A stretch of 40,297 nt of DNA from NCBI GenBank assembly GCA_000697335.1, contig JNEM01008732.1, positions 1-40,297 of the forward strand, in the 5' to 3' direction. The stretch is from Conidiobolus incongruus B7586. Taxonomy: Eukaryota; Entomophthoromycota; Entomophthoromycetes; Entomophthorales; Conidiobolaceae. The notes under the pieces are model-generated. The model was given only the letters and a program-made list of their open reading frames with translations. It was not told the origin of the DNA and ran no database searches. Positions within the stretch are counted from its first letter, which is position 1. Every line of letters begins with the position of its first letter. The position numbers and the translations under genes are program-made. Below, piece by piece: positions 12,640 to 25,272 of the stretch.

Positions 12640-14378
12640 TTAACAAGTCATTCTCATTAATACTGCATCCAACTTTTGCAATAAGATATCTGCATGTTTT
12701 TTAGTAAAGATCAGAGCAGGTCTCAGACGAACTGAGCATTCACCACATCCAGCAATATTGATGCCACTATTTATCAATTTGTTTACAACTTTATCTCTCA
12801 TCCTCTGGTTAGGGAGGTCAAAAGCTAAAAATAAACCTTGACCTCTTGCATTCATTACGAATGGATAAGTCTTAGATATTACCTCCAATCCATTCAATAA
12901 ATGTTTTCCAGTTTCGCGTGCGTTAGTTAAAAGGTCCGATTTGTGGATTTCGTCAACAATTGCAATACTTTGGATTAAACGAACAGGATCGCCTAGCCAA
13001 GTATTAAAGTTTCTCCAACTTTGGGGAGGTCTCATTTCTAAATTATGGAAAAATCCAGCTGATTGAATTTTCTTTGAAAAGGTTACAAAATCAGGAGGTG
13101 ATGATAAGTTCCATGCTTCATGTGCCCACATCTGGCCAGTGGGACCCCCTCCAGTTTGAACCTCATCAACTATGAATGCAATATCATGGGCTTTAGTTAA
13201 TTCACGAAGTCCTTGGAAAAAGCTATGAGGAGCATAATTATCACCTCCTTCACTTTGAATGGGTTCGACGATAACTGCAGCAACTGGATATGGATAGGTT
13301 TTAATAATTTCAGCAGTTTCTTTCAAAGATTGCTGTACAGCAATTTCATTTTCTTTTTGATTCAAATGGAGTGGATATTTAACTTTAGGAAATGGTGCCT
13401 ATAATTAAATATTAATTAATGATAGTAAGTAATGCTAATTAATATAAAATTACTTGAGGCCAATTGAATGAGGGAATGTCAATCTTATGAAGATATTTAG
13501 TACGAGTAGTGGACAATGTACCAAGTGTACGACCATGGAATCCTTTCTTGAAACTAAGAACTGACAGATGTGGAGACCCAGGAGGTTGATTCTCCATACA
13601 TGATTCAATTTCCTCAGTAGTAAAATTAGAAGGATCAAATCTTCTCTTTTGTTTATATTTCATAAATGCAGCTTTGAAAGCTAGCTCATTGGCACTACTA
13701 CCACATAGAGCTAAAATACGCTTAGATTGTGAATATTTACATTAATTGAAATATTATTTACTTGGAAAGATTTGGTTTAATCCTTTAGGTGCTGTTTTAG
13801 TAAGAAATTCATTCAAGAGATTGCCCCATTCCTTGGGAGGATGAACGCCTAAACAAGATCTATTTGCCAAATAATCCTTAATTAATGGTTGATTCACTAA
13901 ATCGGTCATAGCAGGATGGTTATATCCCAATGGAATAGATGAGATCATACAGTAAGCATCTAATAACTTTAATGCTTAATGTTAGTCGACAATTCTGATA
14001 ATAATTAAATACAAAGACATATTATGTTAATGTCTTACCATATTCCCATCAACATCAGCCAAATAATTACCAGTTGATTTGTTTAAGTCTAATTTAATAT
14101 TTGATTAATATTATTATAGAATGATTATTATTATCATTGCTACCTGTAAAAAATGAAACAGCTCTGGGATCTTGATAGTTATCAAGCTCTTTTTTCATTT
14201 GTAAAGACTTGGGTCCAGGGATAGACGTGCTAACGATGGGTTCATTTGGTTCATAAAGTTGCAAGTGCTTCGAAACCGTTTGAAAACCTCTTAATTGATA
14301 TTTATTGATGTGATGAATATATTCACAAGATTTGTTAATTGCTAAATTTGGTTGCTTGATTAAACTTAATCTGACCAT
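12640..14378 (-). CDS. 4-aminobutyrate aminotransferase (GABA transaminase), mitochondrial type
   Basis: Five exons read on the minus strand: 14378-14144, 14088-14039, 13966-13762, 13710-13454 and 13398-12640. All phases agree and give 501 aa, the length of animal GABA-T. It is a class III PLP aminotransferase moving the amino group of GABA to 2-oxoglutarate in the GABA shunt. Seen motifs: GNYLADVDGN, ISSIPLGYNHPA, FHGRTLGTLSTT, KIDIPSFNWP, IVEPIQSEGGDN, DEVQTGGGPTG (Asp327 for the pyridine nitrogen) and TFSKK (355-359) holding the PLP lysine. The first 40 residues are basic and lack acidic residues apart from one Glu, fitting a mitochondrial presequence. The [2Fe-2S] site of mammalian GABA-T (CxxC) is here Cys166-Gly-Ser-Ser169, so one ligand is absent. 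Intron 2 uses an AAG acceptor, chosen because it alone keeps the LLDAY frame. Confidence 0.93.
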
Positions 14379-16920
14379 AGTTCCTTTCAGATAGCTCTCA
14401 ATTATAATGTTCAGTAAATATCTTTGTATTCTTTGAAACGTGACTGATATTTTTATTGATTTGGTATTTTTTTAAATGGACAAGATCCTTTATATACCAA
14501 ATAAATTTCTAAAATTAGAATTAAAGAAAATTAACTGGATCAATGATATATAAAATGGAATTACTTTATCTATTATTTACAATCTTAAAGCATTTAAGTT
14601 CAATTGAATGGTGTAAATAACTTTATAAAGAAATATTATGATTGAATTATTTGTTGCAATGTTTGACTATATTGAAATAATTGTACTGTAATGGACATAT
14701 GGGTAATTTTGGAGGTTTAATTTGGGATTAGAATAATGATAAAACGTCATCAGAAAATGTATATGATCATATGAACAAATTATAAATCAAACCATTAATA
14801 TTTCTTTATTACAATCCATTTGAAAAATTAGATAATAAATCAGAATGTCACAGTTTTATTCAAAACAGATTAAATAAGGTAAATATAAATGTAAAACATA
14901 TTTCATATTGTTAAAATATCTGACACTTGTGAAATTTTCATGTATCAATCTAAATATTTGACGTTATTTCTGATTTTAAAAATATTTATAAATATAAGGA
15001 ATATTCTTAAATTTATCAAATAAATAGTATATTGGTATCAATTTATTAAAATTACAAAGATATCCATTCTTCCTAAAACATATTATTGGTCATGAAAATA
15101 AATTGATAAATATAAAGAGTTGATTTTATGTAAATATCATATTTGCATAGTTTGTGTTTATGTTTCCAGTATTTGTTACAATGCACTATATAATTTCCAT
15201 ATTATACATCAAAGCACAAAACCTTCAATTTAACTTACAATCATTAAATTTTTATATGAAAACCTAATTCGTGATCTTAGCTAATAAAATATTCAATGTA
15301 TCTTGGATTTCAAAATAATGTTTAATTCAAAATTGAGGGAAATGTTCTATTGTAAACTGTGTTGAAATAGAATAAATTTATATATTTTTATTCTACATAA
15401 CTTGAAAATATATCATAAGGATGTATTTAAGAATAGTTATAACCATTTTTATACCAATATCAAATATGGATGAAAATATATTAAGTATTCAGTTTTTTCA
15501 ATATTATTGATGTTCATATAACAAAAGAATTTGGATATTAATCATTATTCAATACCATTGGATTGGGAGTATTTTATGTATTGATTTTTGTAAATTAATT
15601 AACTAGTTCTTATTATATTATAACTTATTTGCAATTTTTTTACCAATACTCTATTCATTTTCAAAAAAGCCAAAATAATTCAGTTTTACACTAAAATTTT
15701 ACAAGATTAATAAAATCTATTTAAATCAGATGATATTTCACTATTAAAAATACTCTTTTTTATAAATATATTACTCTGTATTTTTAATAATAGGAATTTT
15801 TTGTGATTCAAAATAAATAAATAATTTAATATATAATATATAAAAATAAATATATAATATAGATTTAATAGTTTTTTTATTATTAATAACTTTTTGTTAT
15901 ACTTTTAACAAAGATTTAATACTTAAAAAATAATTCTTTTTATTAAAAACTAAAATTTGATGTTTTACAAACTAATTAAATTTTCTTATAGAAATTTTCT
16001 TTCTTGTAAACTAGTTTTTTAATTATCTAAAGTAATTATAATTATATAAGTTATAATCTAAAGAGTATACTAAATATAGTAGTTTTTTCTAATTATTTTT
16101 AATTAAAAAATTTTTTAAAGCTTTAAATTTATGTATTTTATAATTATCATGTAAAATAATAAGTTTTCTTAATTTATATTAAGAACACTAATTAAAAATA
16201 TTTTTATTTAAAAAAAATAATATAAAGTTTAATATTAATTAATTTTCTTTTAAAAACTAAATAAAAATAGTATATACTATTATAATTTATTATAATAATT
16301 AACATTTATTTATTAATAAAATATTTATTTAAAGGGATTTATAGAAAAAATTAATTTAACTTAATTTAACATTTTAATTTGTATTTTAATAAAAGATTAT
16401 ACATAGGGATTTAAGATTTATTAATTATAATTATTCTTTATAAAAACTTAAATTTTTAATAATATTTTAGTAAGTTTTATTTAATAATAATTACTTTAAT
16501 TTTTTTTAAACTTTATTTAAATTATAAGGTATTTATTTTATATTTTTATTTATTAATTTGAGTTTAAATTTTAATATATATAAAATACTTGTAAAACTAA
16601 TATTAAAGTACTTAGATAATTTTTTAACTAAAATAAAAAGGTGATTTTTAATATATTTTTTTACTTTATTAATAATTAAAAGAATAATAATTAAAGTTAG
16701 TTTTTTTAAATTTTAATTAGTTTTAAATAATTTCTTTTTTAATTTTAAAGTAATTTACCTAGTAATAAATTGTTAATTTAAATAATACTTTATTATTAAA
16801 AGTTGCTTATAAATTTTAAATAATTTTAAAGGATTTATAGTTAGGTTTTATTAATACTAAAATAAAAAACTTTTGATGATTACTATTTAGTTTAAATATA
16901 ATTAAATTAAAAAAAATATT

Positions 16921-16941
16921 ATATATATATATATATATATA
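16921..16941. repeat. (AT)n microsatellite
   Basis: Uninterrupted alternating AT inside the AT-richest stretch of the window, upstream of MSH6. Confidence 0.9.
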
Positions 16942-17475
16942 TTAAAAATATATAATTTCCTATTAACTTTGTATATATTTATTTATTTCAAACTAATAAT
17001 ATGTTTGAAAAATCAAAAATTAAAAAATTTCCCATTACTTTAAATTTAAGGTAATATTATAATAATGCTTAAGCATTTAAAATTTATATTGTTAATTAAT
17101 TTAAAAATCAAAGAAAATTATAATAAATTTACATTTTACATTTTGTATATTCAGATGTGAATTTATATTTGTTTGATTAATTTAATTATATTTGTTTTAA
17201 ATAGCTTGTTTATTATTATAATAATGAATTATTAAGCATATTTTCATATTTTTTATCTTAATAAATATATGAAAATTTTATTATTATATGGATTAGTTTA
17301 TATGAGTTTATTAATAAGTCAAATATTTAAAAAATGATTATTTTCAACTTAGTATTAATTGGAAATAGTTATATCAAGCTTATATTGAAATTGAGTATAT
17401 TATAACATGTGATATATATACTCTATCACCTCTCATTGATATAAATTAAAATAATTTTTTAAAGTATTATAACTT

Positions 17476-17502
17476 TAATAATAATAATAATAATAATAAT
17501 AT
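17476..17502. repeat. (TAA)n microsatellite
   Basis: About nine tandem TAA units in the MSH6 upstream spacer. No coding frame runs across it. Confidence 0.9.
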
Positions 17503-18221
17503 TTAATTCATTAAATTTATTGATTAAAACAAGGAAATCTTAGAAGTTTGTTGAGATAATTTGTTCGCTATCTAAATGACTTGAGTCAAATACAAGTCAG
17601 TAATATAATTTTGTAGACTTCACAATTTTTTCCAGCTGATCAAAAATTGACCGACACAAAAGACATTAAAACAATATCCGTATATTTATTTATATTTTTT
17701 GTAGTATTTTAAAGAATTTATTTTCTATAAAATCATTTCATTATCAGAAATCTAACATATTTAATGGGGCAAACTTCTCAGTGAATGAAAAAACATGTTT
17801 AAGATAATTTGGGTCACCATAAATGTGAAAAAGTGTGCAATTAAAATTATTCACACGTAGCAATTTTAATAAAACCAAATTATTTAAACTAACTTGGTAT
17901 AGCTTAAATTTTTTTATTAAAACATTGCATCATTCTTGCGCAATTTTTTTAAAGATTGATCCAAACTATCTTAAAAAAGGTATATACTGATAACAATTGT
18001 AATTAATAATCAAATATCCCATAATAGTAAAATTTAAAGATACCATGATAAATCTTTGTTACAGATTAGAATTCAAACGTCATTAATCAATGTATAATTA
18101 ATTATATTTAACTTATTTTCATATCACTAAAATATTATTTAAAATCGTTTAAAATTATTATCAATTAAACATTTAATCATTATTAAATATACCTTTTAGT
18201 TGTTTTTAATTTTAATTGAGT

Positions 18222-21200
18222 ATGACAGATAAAAATTTCCATTTAACAGACGAACAATATAAACAAATCGAAGAGAATAGAAAGAAAGCTTTAGAAAGGA
18301 AATATCAAACTCAATCAGGCTCTAATACTAAGGTTACGAGCCCTTTTTTCAGTGTCAATCAGTCCAATTCAAACAACAGTCCTTTAACAGCCGAACAATT
18401 GCAAATGATTGAAGAAAGGAGAAAACAGGCTTTAGAAAGACAGGCCAAGTCAAAGGGTTCAACTACAAAAACTTCCATTCAAAAGTCTATTTTGCACTAT
18501 TTTAAACCCCATGATACTCCTACTAAGTCCAACTCACCAGTATCCAATACTACACCTACAAAGCCCTCAGCCCAATCCAACTGTACGCAATCAAACCACA
18601 AAGTAGAACCTAGTTCTTCTATTACACCATCATCAAACTCACAATTCCAAAAACCCGCACTAGTCCACAATGAAGATACGGTATTTTAATCCATACCAAT
18701 TTGTAAAATATATATTTATACTAACAATGAAAATAGAAAATGGATGTCGATTTGGAAGATAATATTCCATTATCCACAACGAGTCGCAGAGCAAAAAGAA
18801 CAATTAATTACGATGGAAATGAAAGTGATTCTGATGATGGTATGCTATTAATCATCAACACACAAATAATTTTATGCTAACCCAATTTAATCAAGGTTCT
18901 AATCCACAATCTCTTAAAAAGAAATATAAAAATGATGATGAATTTCAAATTGATGAAGAGAGTAATATAGTGAGTATATAACTAATTACAATATTGCTAA
19001 CTATGCATTTAGCATTATCTTTCATGAATGAAATTGATTTCAATGATAACTTTTTGGAGGATGAAAAACCTAAATCTAAGCCTAAGTCTATGTCAACTCC
19101 TACTAAAACTTTTACCAGCAATTCTCAGTTTAGCGCTGGTTGGTTAGATGTAATATTTTATGAATTATCCTTATTTAGTAATGTGTTTACTTATTGGCTT
19201 CTTTAGAGTTTCAAATCTGCTGAAAAATCCAAATCTAACTCTGAACCAACAAAAGTCGTAGCTACTAATACTCAATCTAAGGTAATAAGATTAAATTCTT
19301 ATTAAAAATTGATCATTAAACATCAATTTTTTCAAAGATAAACTTTGGATTGTCAAGTAGCCAAAAAACTGGAAGTAATGAGAAAAATGAAGAACGCTAC
19401 CCATGGTTGGTTGATGTCAGAGATGCCAATGGCCGTCGTCCATCAGATCCTGAATACGATTCACGCACCCTTTTTATCCCAGATGCAGCCTACCGAAAGT
19501 TTACACCTTTCGAAAAGCAGTTTTGGGACATTAAAAAAGAAAATTACAATACTGTTATCTTCTTCAAAAAGGGAAAGTTTTATGAATTATACGAAAATGA
19601 CGCGGATATCGGTCATCAAAAATTCGATTTAAAGTTGACTGATCGTGTTAATATGAGAATGGTTGGAGTTCCAGAAACTTCACTTGATTTCTGGGCTTCT
19701 AAATTCATTGCCATTGGATATAAAGTTGGTAAGGTTGAACAAATGGAAACTGCTGTTGGTAAATCTATTAGGGAAAGGGATACAGCTTCGAAGGTACAGA
19801 ATTTATTACATTATCCTTCTATAATATTTAATGACTTGATTCTTGTATTTTTAGAAAAACAATGTCATTGAACGTAAATTGACTACCATTTTAAGTGCCA
19901 GTACCTTGGTTGATCTCGGATTATTGACCAGTGATATGGCTGTTTATTGTATGGCTATAAAGGTATAATTATGAAGTGATTTGTTTTCATAGAATTCTCA
20001 CTCAGAATGTTAGGAACAAATCAATCCCAATGGATCAGGTGGTAAATTTGGTATTGCTTTCGTTGATGCGGCAGCTGCAGAGTTCCATTTGGCTTCTTTG
20101 GGAGATGATGAGAATTTCACCAAATTTGAAACTTTAATTCTACAGGTTCAACCCACTGAAATTATTTATGCTAAAGTAATATCATCTTATTCATGTTAAT
20201 TTAATTCGTATTTAATCAATGTTCTGTTTAGGGATCTCTCAGTTTGAATACCTTAAGATGTTTAAGAAATAATTGTCCCAATTTAACCATGTAATATTAT
20301 ATTTTATTAAAAATTCAATTTTATATTAATCCTTGATTTAGGACACCTATTACTCCAAACAAAGAATTTTGGGATGCCAATAGAACCATTGAAGAATTTG
20401 AAAAAATGAATTATTTTGGAGATGATAGAGGTAATTCTTAGCATAATTAATTTAATTTTTATATTAACTTGAGTAATCAGACCAATGGCCCACTTCCTTC
20501 CTTGAATATATGAATGACGAATTGGTCATGTCAGCTTTGGGTGGTTTAACATGGCATTTAAGATATGTAAGTATTCTAATCATTCTTAAACTACAAATAT
20601 TCTCATATTTTTTTAGCTCAAACTTGATAAAGACCTATTATCCGTTAAAAATCTGAAAACATTTGATCCTGTAAAGAGCTTCGATACTCTGGTATTAGAT
20701 GGTCCTACTCTTAGTAATTTAGAAGTTTTAGCCAATAATATTGACGGAAGTAATGAGGGAACAGTCCATCAGCTGTTGAATCATTGTCTTAGTCCCTTTG
20801 GTATTATAAAATTTAATCATTCAATATTACCTATTTTTAACATACTATATATAGGTAAACGTAAATTTAGAAATTGGTTATGCCATCCGTTAAAAGATAT
20901 CGAGAAAATCAACGAAAGACTTGATGCTATTGAAGATATCGACAGATTGTACGAATTACAGAGTATTGGTACCAGACTTAGTAACTTCCCTGATTTGGAA
21001 CGTTTAATCACTAGAATCCACTCCAATTCCATTAAAGTCAAAGATTTCTTGAGTGTATTAAAGGGATTCGATGAAGCAATGGTAATCTATTTTATATTAG
21101 TTTAATTTCATTTTTCTTATCAAGTTTAGAAATTATTTGAAGAAATGAAATTACTTCAATCCCAATTCAAGTCCAAGTTGTTAATTCAGCTTTGTGAGAA

Positions 21201-23061
21201 TTTTCCTGATTTGGCTCAAAGATTGTATTATTTTGAACATGCATTTGATCACGATTTAGCTGCTAAAGAAGGTAAATATATATTACATTTTGTCATTCCA
21301 ATATCTAATTTTAATTACATAGGTGTAGTTATTCCTGCTCCTGGCTCGGATGAAGCATACGATCAAGCTCATCAAGCTGTTATTGATATTGAAAATGAAT
21401 TCGAACAATATCTATCTCAAATTAAATCTAAGTTGAAGTAAGTATATCAATCCAATCCTTTTACCTTACTAAACAATATTTTAGATGTCCTTCTATTGAA
21501 TATAAACATATCGGTAAAGATATTTATCAATTAGAAATACCTGCTTCAAAACAAGTTCCTAATGATTTTATTAAACATGGTCAAACTCAGGTAATTTTAA
21601 TAATTTTATTTATTAATAAATTTTTATATCGTATATTCCAATCAATAGAAAGTAAAGAGGTATTATACGCCTACTCTAGAAAACATGATCAAACGGTATA
21701 ACGAAGCAAAAGAGATTAAATCGAATGCAACAGCTACAGTATTAAATCGACTATGCCAAGCCTTTGATAGAGATTACCAGCAATGGTCCAAGATGGTCAG
21801 TTATTTGGCTACACTTGATTGTATCTTTTCATTGGCCAAGAGTAAATCTCTAATGGGAGGTAATTAATTTATCAATATTAAACATCAACTCATTAACTTT
21901 TTTATTAGAGCCTTGCGTTCGCCCTCAATTCTTCAATGAATCTAAGAGCTTTTTAGAAGTCAAAGATTTGAGACATCCTTGTGTCGTATCACAGTAATTA
22001 CCCCTATAGATTTCATTTATACTAGTGATTAATTTGGTTTTAGAGGAAAAGTGGACTACATTCCCAATGATACTTCTTTAGGAGGAAAGGAACCAGAAAT
22101 GATTTTGTTAACAGGTCCTAACATGGGTGGTAAATCCACCTTACTTCGTCAAGTAATTGTTATATTTTAAAAAATGAATATTATTTGTTAATCCCTATTA
22201 AATTAGACTTGTGTTGCTGTAATCATGGCACAATTAGGATGTTTCGTTCCTGCAAGTTCTTGTAAATTAACTATTTTTGATAGAATTTTCACAAGAATTG
22301 GTAATTTAAATATACTATTTATTCATATTATATTCAATTTACTCAACTCTTTTAGGTGCGAATGACAATATACTGGCTGGTCAATCTACTTTCATGGTAG
22401 AATTAAGTGAGACTGCTAAAATTTTAAAGGAAGCTACAAGTCGTTCTTTGGTGATTTTAGATGAATTGGGCAGAGGAACAAGTACTTTTGACGGGTAAGT
22501 TTATTTAGAGTTAATTCGACATATCTATATATAATTAATATTTATCCTGATAGATATGCAATCGCTTTTTCAGTACTTCACTATCTAACTACTCAAGTTC
22601 ATTGCTTGGGATTATTCTCTACTCATTACGGTATGTTAACAGAGGAAATGAAGGATCAACCCAACATTTCAATTAAACATATGAAATGCTTGGCTAATCC
22701 TAATCAAAGAGAAGTTACATTTTTATATAAATTAACACCAGGAGCTTGTCCTAAGGTATTATTAAAATTCGCTTTATATAATATAATATATTAATTATTA
22801 ATTTTAGAGTTATGGTATGAACGTTGCCAGTATGGCAGGAATACCCGAAAATGTAAATATATTTACGCTCTACATTTCTCAATAATACTAACATTCTATT
22901 ACATTCAGATTATTGTTAACGCGGAATTAGCAGCACAACAATTTGAAAAAGATCATCAAATTATAGTAGAAAATACCAATTTATCTGATGGTCAAAATGA
23001 GTATCAATTAAGTTTAATTGAAAAATCAAATTTTGCAAATTTAATGAGAAACTTATTATAA
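18222..23061 (+). CDS. MSH6: DNA mismatch repair protein Msh6
   Basis: Twenty-four exons sum to 3624 nt (1207 aa) with every phase consistent: 18222-18680, 18737-18839, 18896-18973, 19013-19149, 19207-19281, 19338-19793, 19855-19962, 20014-20175, 20232-20290, 20342-20430, 20481-20566, 20617-20800, 20855-21081, 21130-21271, 21323-21437, 21485-21590, 21649-21859, 21909-21993, 22044-22152, 22207-22300, 22356-22494, 22554-22755, 22808-22852, 22909-23061. Msh6 pairs with Msh2 as MutSalpha and detects base mismatches and small loops. The mismatch-reading Phe-x-Glu is F365-Y-E367 (GKFYELYE). Walker A is GPNMGGKST (985-993) and Walker B is LVILDE (1060-1065), followed by LGRGTST. The N tail has a PCNA-binding box QKSILHYF (87-94) and two RPA32-binding-like helices at 8-27 and 55-74. 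There is no PWWP domain. Exon 3 ends at 18973, not at the nearby GTGAGT, because only this keeps the frame; that 39-nt intron is the least certain. Confidence 0.94.
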
Positions 23062-23080
23062 TATATATATATATATATAT
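23061..23080. repeat. (AT)10 tract touching the MSH6 stop codon
   Basis: Twenty bases of alternating AT begin at the last base of the MSH6 TAA stop and form the start of its 3' UTR. Confidence 0.95.
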
Positions 23081-23694
23081 TTATTAATAAATTCGCTTAG
23101 GAAATTAATCATTTTAAAAATATTATTTGAAGTTCATTTTTATATACTTTTATATTATACAACAATATAAAGTTATTTTTATTTGAGGCTTATTTATCTA
23201 AATGAATATTAATCAATCTATAAAAAATTCAATTGTTTATTATAGAATAATTTTTTATCACTTTAAAATGCTAGAGTATTAACAAATATTTTAATTAATA
23301 CTTTTTATATATTTAATTCATCATCAATTAATATAAAATTTAATATATTATTGTAGAATAATTAGAAATTTGAAATAATTAATTTATCTCTTTTAATTTG
23401 TTAAAAATATATTAAAAATTGCTTAGAAAAATAATTATTTCATTAATATTGGTATTGATATTTTTTTTTTCAGATTGAATAAATTGATAAAAATGAAATT
23501 TAAAATATAGTTTTTATTTAAAAATTAAAATATCTCAATTAAATAATTGAATCAAAACCCATAACTAAAAAATTGAGTTAACTTATTAGAAAAATCAGCA
23601 ATATAATAAAAAGTGGTCTCAATAATTTATTAATTATACTTCATTATTTAATCATTAATATTTTTTTACTCATTTCCAGTAAAAAATTATAGAT
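23062..23694. other. MSH6-NAA50 spacer
   Basis: AT-rich 3' flank of MSH6 and 5' flank of NAA50, both on the plus strand. A T9-11 run lies at about 23460-23470. No gene or clear regulatory site is seen. Confidence 0.6.
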
Positions 23695-24213
23695 ATGATA
23701 GGTAAAGAAGAAGAAGAGAGAGAGCAATTTCAAGTTAGCTTAGTCAAAGTAACCAGTGAAAATATAATGAAGTTAAAGAGGTTAAACAGTTTATTATTTC
23801 CCGTAACATATGGTGAAAAGTTTTATAAAAGACTATTGAATTTGGAGAGTGAAGCTTATTTAGCTTATTTGGATGAAAAATGCATTGGAGCGATTTGTTT
23901 TCGAAAGGAAGTTATCCCTACAGACCTCGATATTAAAGAAGATGAGAGAAAATATCAACTATACATTATGACACTTGGGGTTTTGTCAGTGTATCGTCAG
24001 AGTGGTGTAGGCTCTGCGCTCTTGGACAAAGTGCTGGAGGTGGGGATGGAGGACCCTTCAGTGACGAGTGTAAATTTACACGTACAAGTGAATAACCAAG
24101 TAGCAATAGATTTTTATAAAAAATTCGGGTTTAAAATATCGCATATTTGTCATAATTATTACGTTAGATTGGATCCTGCTGATGCTTATGTATTATATAA
24201 AAAATTAAATTAG
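23695..24213 (+). CDS. NAA50: N-alpha-acetyltransferase Naa50 (GNAT family)
   Basis: A single-exon 172-aa protein aligns along its whole length with animal NAA50. Substrate-binding loop LFPVTY is at 34-39, strand YIMTLGVL at 90-97, the acetyl-CoA loop RQSGVGS at 101-107, LHVQVNN at 128-134, FYKKFGF at 140-146 and the C-terminal NYYVRLDPADAYVL. Tyr90 and His129 correspond to the catalytic Tyr73 and His112 of human NAA50. The enzyme acetylates the N terminus of proteins beginning with Met followed by a hydrophobic residue and binds the NatA complex at the ribosome. A short acidic extension (about residues 4-10, mostly Glu) precedes the domain. Codons around 23990-24080 are richer in G/C than the flanks. 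The ATG is the first in the frame and no intron is needed. Confidence 0.93.
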   Translation: MIGKEEEEREQFQVSLVKVTSENIMKLKRLNSLLFPVTYGEKFYKRLLNLESEAYLAYLDEKCIGAICFRKEVIPTDLDIKEDERKYQLYIMTLGVLSVYRQSGVGSALLDKVLEVGMEDPSVTSVNLHVQVNNQVAIDFYKKFGFKISHICHNYYVRLDPADAYVLYKKLN

Positions 24214-24840
24214 TCTGCTTTTTTTTATTTTAAATTAGTAATATAATATTTATTACTCAATTTATTTGGAATGTATTTTCTTTATTAATCAACCTATTAA
24301 CATTAAAATTAATTTTGATAAATAATCAGTTTTTCTTAAAAATAAGCAAAAATATGTATTATTGGTACTGTTGGTACTATTTTGTATAAATATGTTTATC
24401 AGTTTTAATTATTAAATAATATAAAAATACCCACACCAACTAATAGCATTATATCATTAATGCCTATATAATTCGAAAAATATTTTTAATACTCAATTTA
24501 TGATAACCAAAAATTCGCTCTTATATTTTTAGGTCATTAAAATTATCAAGTATTCTCTTCAATACTATAACTGTTTATTTTTGAGTATGATAATTATCAT
24601 GTTTTCCATTTATTGCTACTTAAATACTGATCAAAATTTAAGATTTTCAGTGATTAATTTTAATGTGTTATGTTCCTAATATTTATACATATATCACCAA
24701 GTTTTAGAATATTCATACTTGTATTGAGCTATTCAAAATTTTATTATTTACAGGCATTTCCACTAATTGATATATAAACTGTAGCTTTGAGTATCCCTTT
24801 TTTGTTTATTTTAGGCTTGATAATAAAATTTTGAGCTTCA

Positions 24841-24866
24841 ATATATATATATATATATATATATAT
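24841..24866. repeat. (AT)13 microsatellite
   Basis: Uninterrupted alternating AT of 26 bases downstream of NAA50. Confidence 0.95.
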
Positions 24867-25055
24867 TAAATTTCAAATATTTTAATAATAAGAATACTTT
24901 GAATTAGAGTGATTGCACAATTAACATGCATATTTCAATCAAAAAATTCAGTTTGAAATTAATCAGAAAAATAAAAATATGAATTCAATGGTACTTTGAA
25001 ATAATTTATTATAAAATAAAACTTGTTAATAAAAGTTTATGTATTACGCTGTATC

Positions 25056-25081
25056 AATGCTTTTGCTTTTACAAAAGCATT
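25056..25081. repeat. Hairpin: 10-bp inverted repeat with 6-base loop
   Basis: AATGCTTTTG at 25056-25065 and CAAAAGCATT at 25072-25081 pair perfectly and are followed by a T-rich tract. It lies 190 bp before the decayed gene at 25273. Confidence 0.6.
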
Positions 25082-25272
25082 TGTTTCTTTTCAATAATAT
25101 TGGTAAATAGTAAGCAAAATTAACCTAATCAGAATAAAAAGTATCAAAATTTTAATATCTTAAAATATTACATAGGGAATTTATAGTTCATATTAACTAC
25201 TATATCATAAATATTATGAACTTTAAGAAAAATCACTTATCATTTAATTTAATAATTAAATATTAAATCAAG

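Larger units (their letters stand above)
14379..18221. other. Long extreme-AT spacer
   Basis: This 3.8 kb separates the divergent transaminase and MSH6 genes. From about 15.7 to 17.1 kb sampled lines are about 90-95% A+T, with long A and T runs. Simple repeats are (AT)n at 16921-16941 and (TAA)n at about 17476-17502. A perfect 12-base palindrome (ATATGATCATAT) lies near 14760. I see no readable gene, RNA gene or mobile element. Confidence 0.65.
24214..25272. other. AT-rich spacer with a hairpin
   Basis: No gene is seen. It contains an (AT)13 tract at 24841-24866 and a perfect 10-bp inverted repeat at 25056-25065/25072-25081 with a 6-base loop. Confidence 0.6.
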
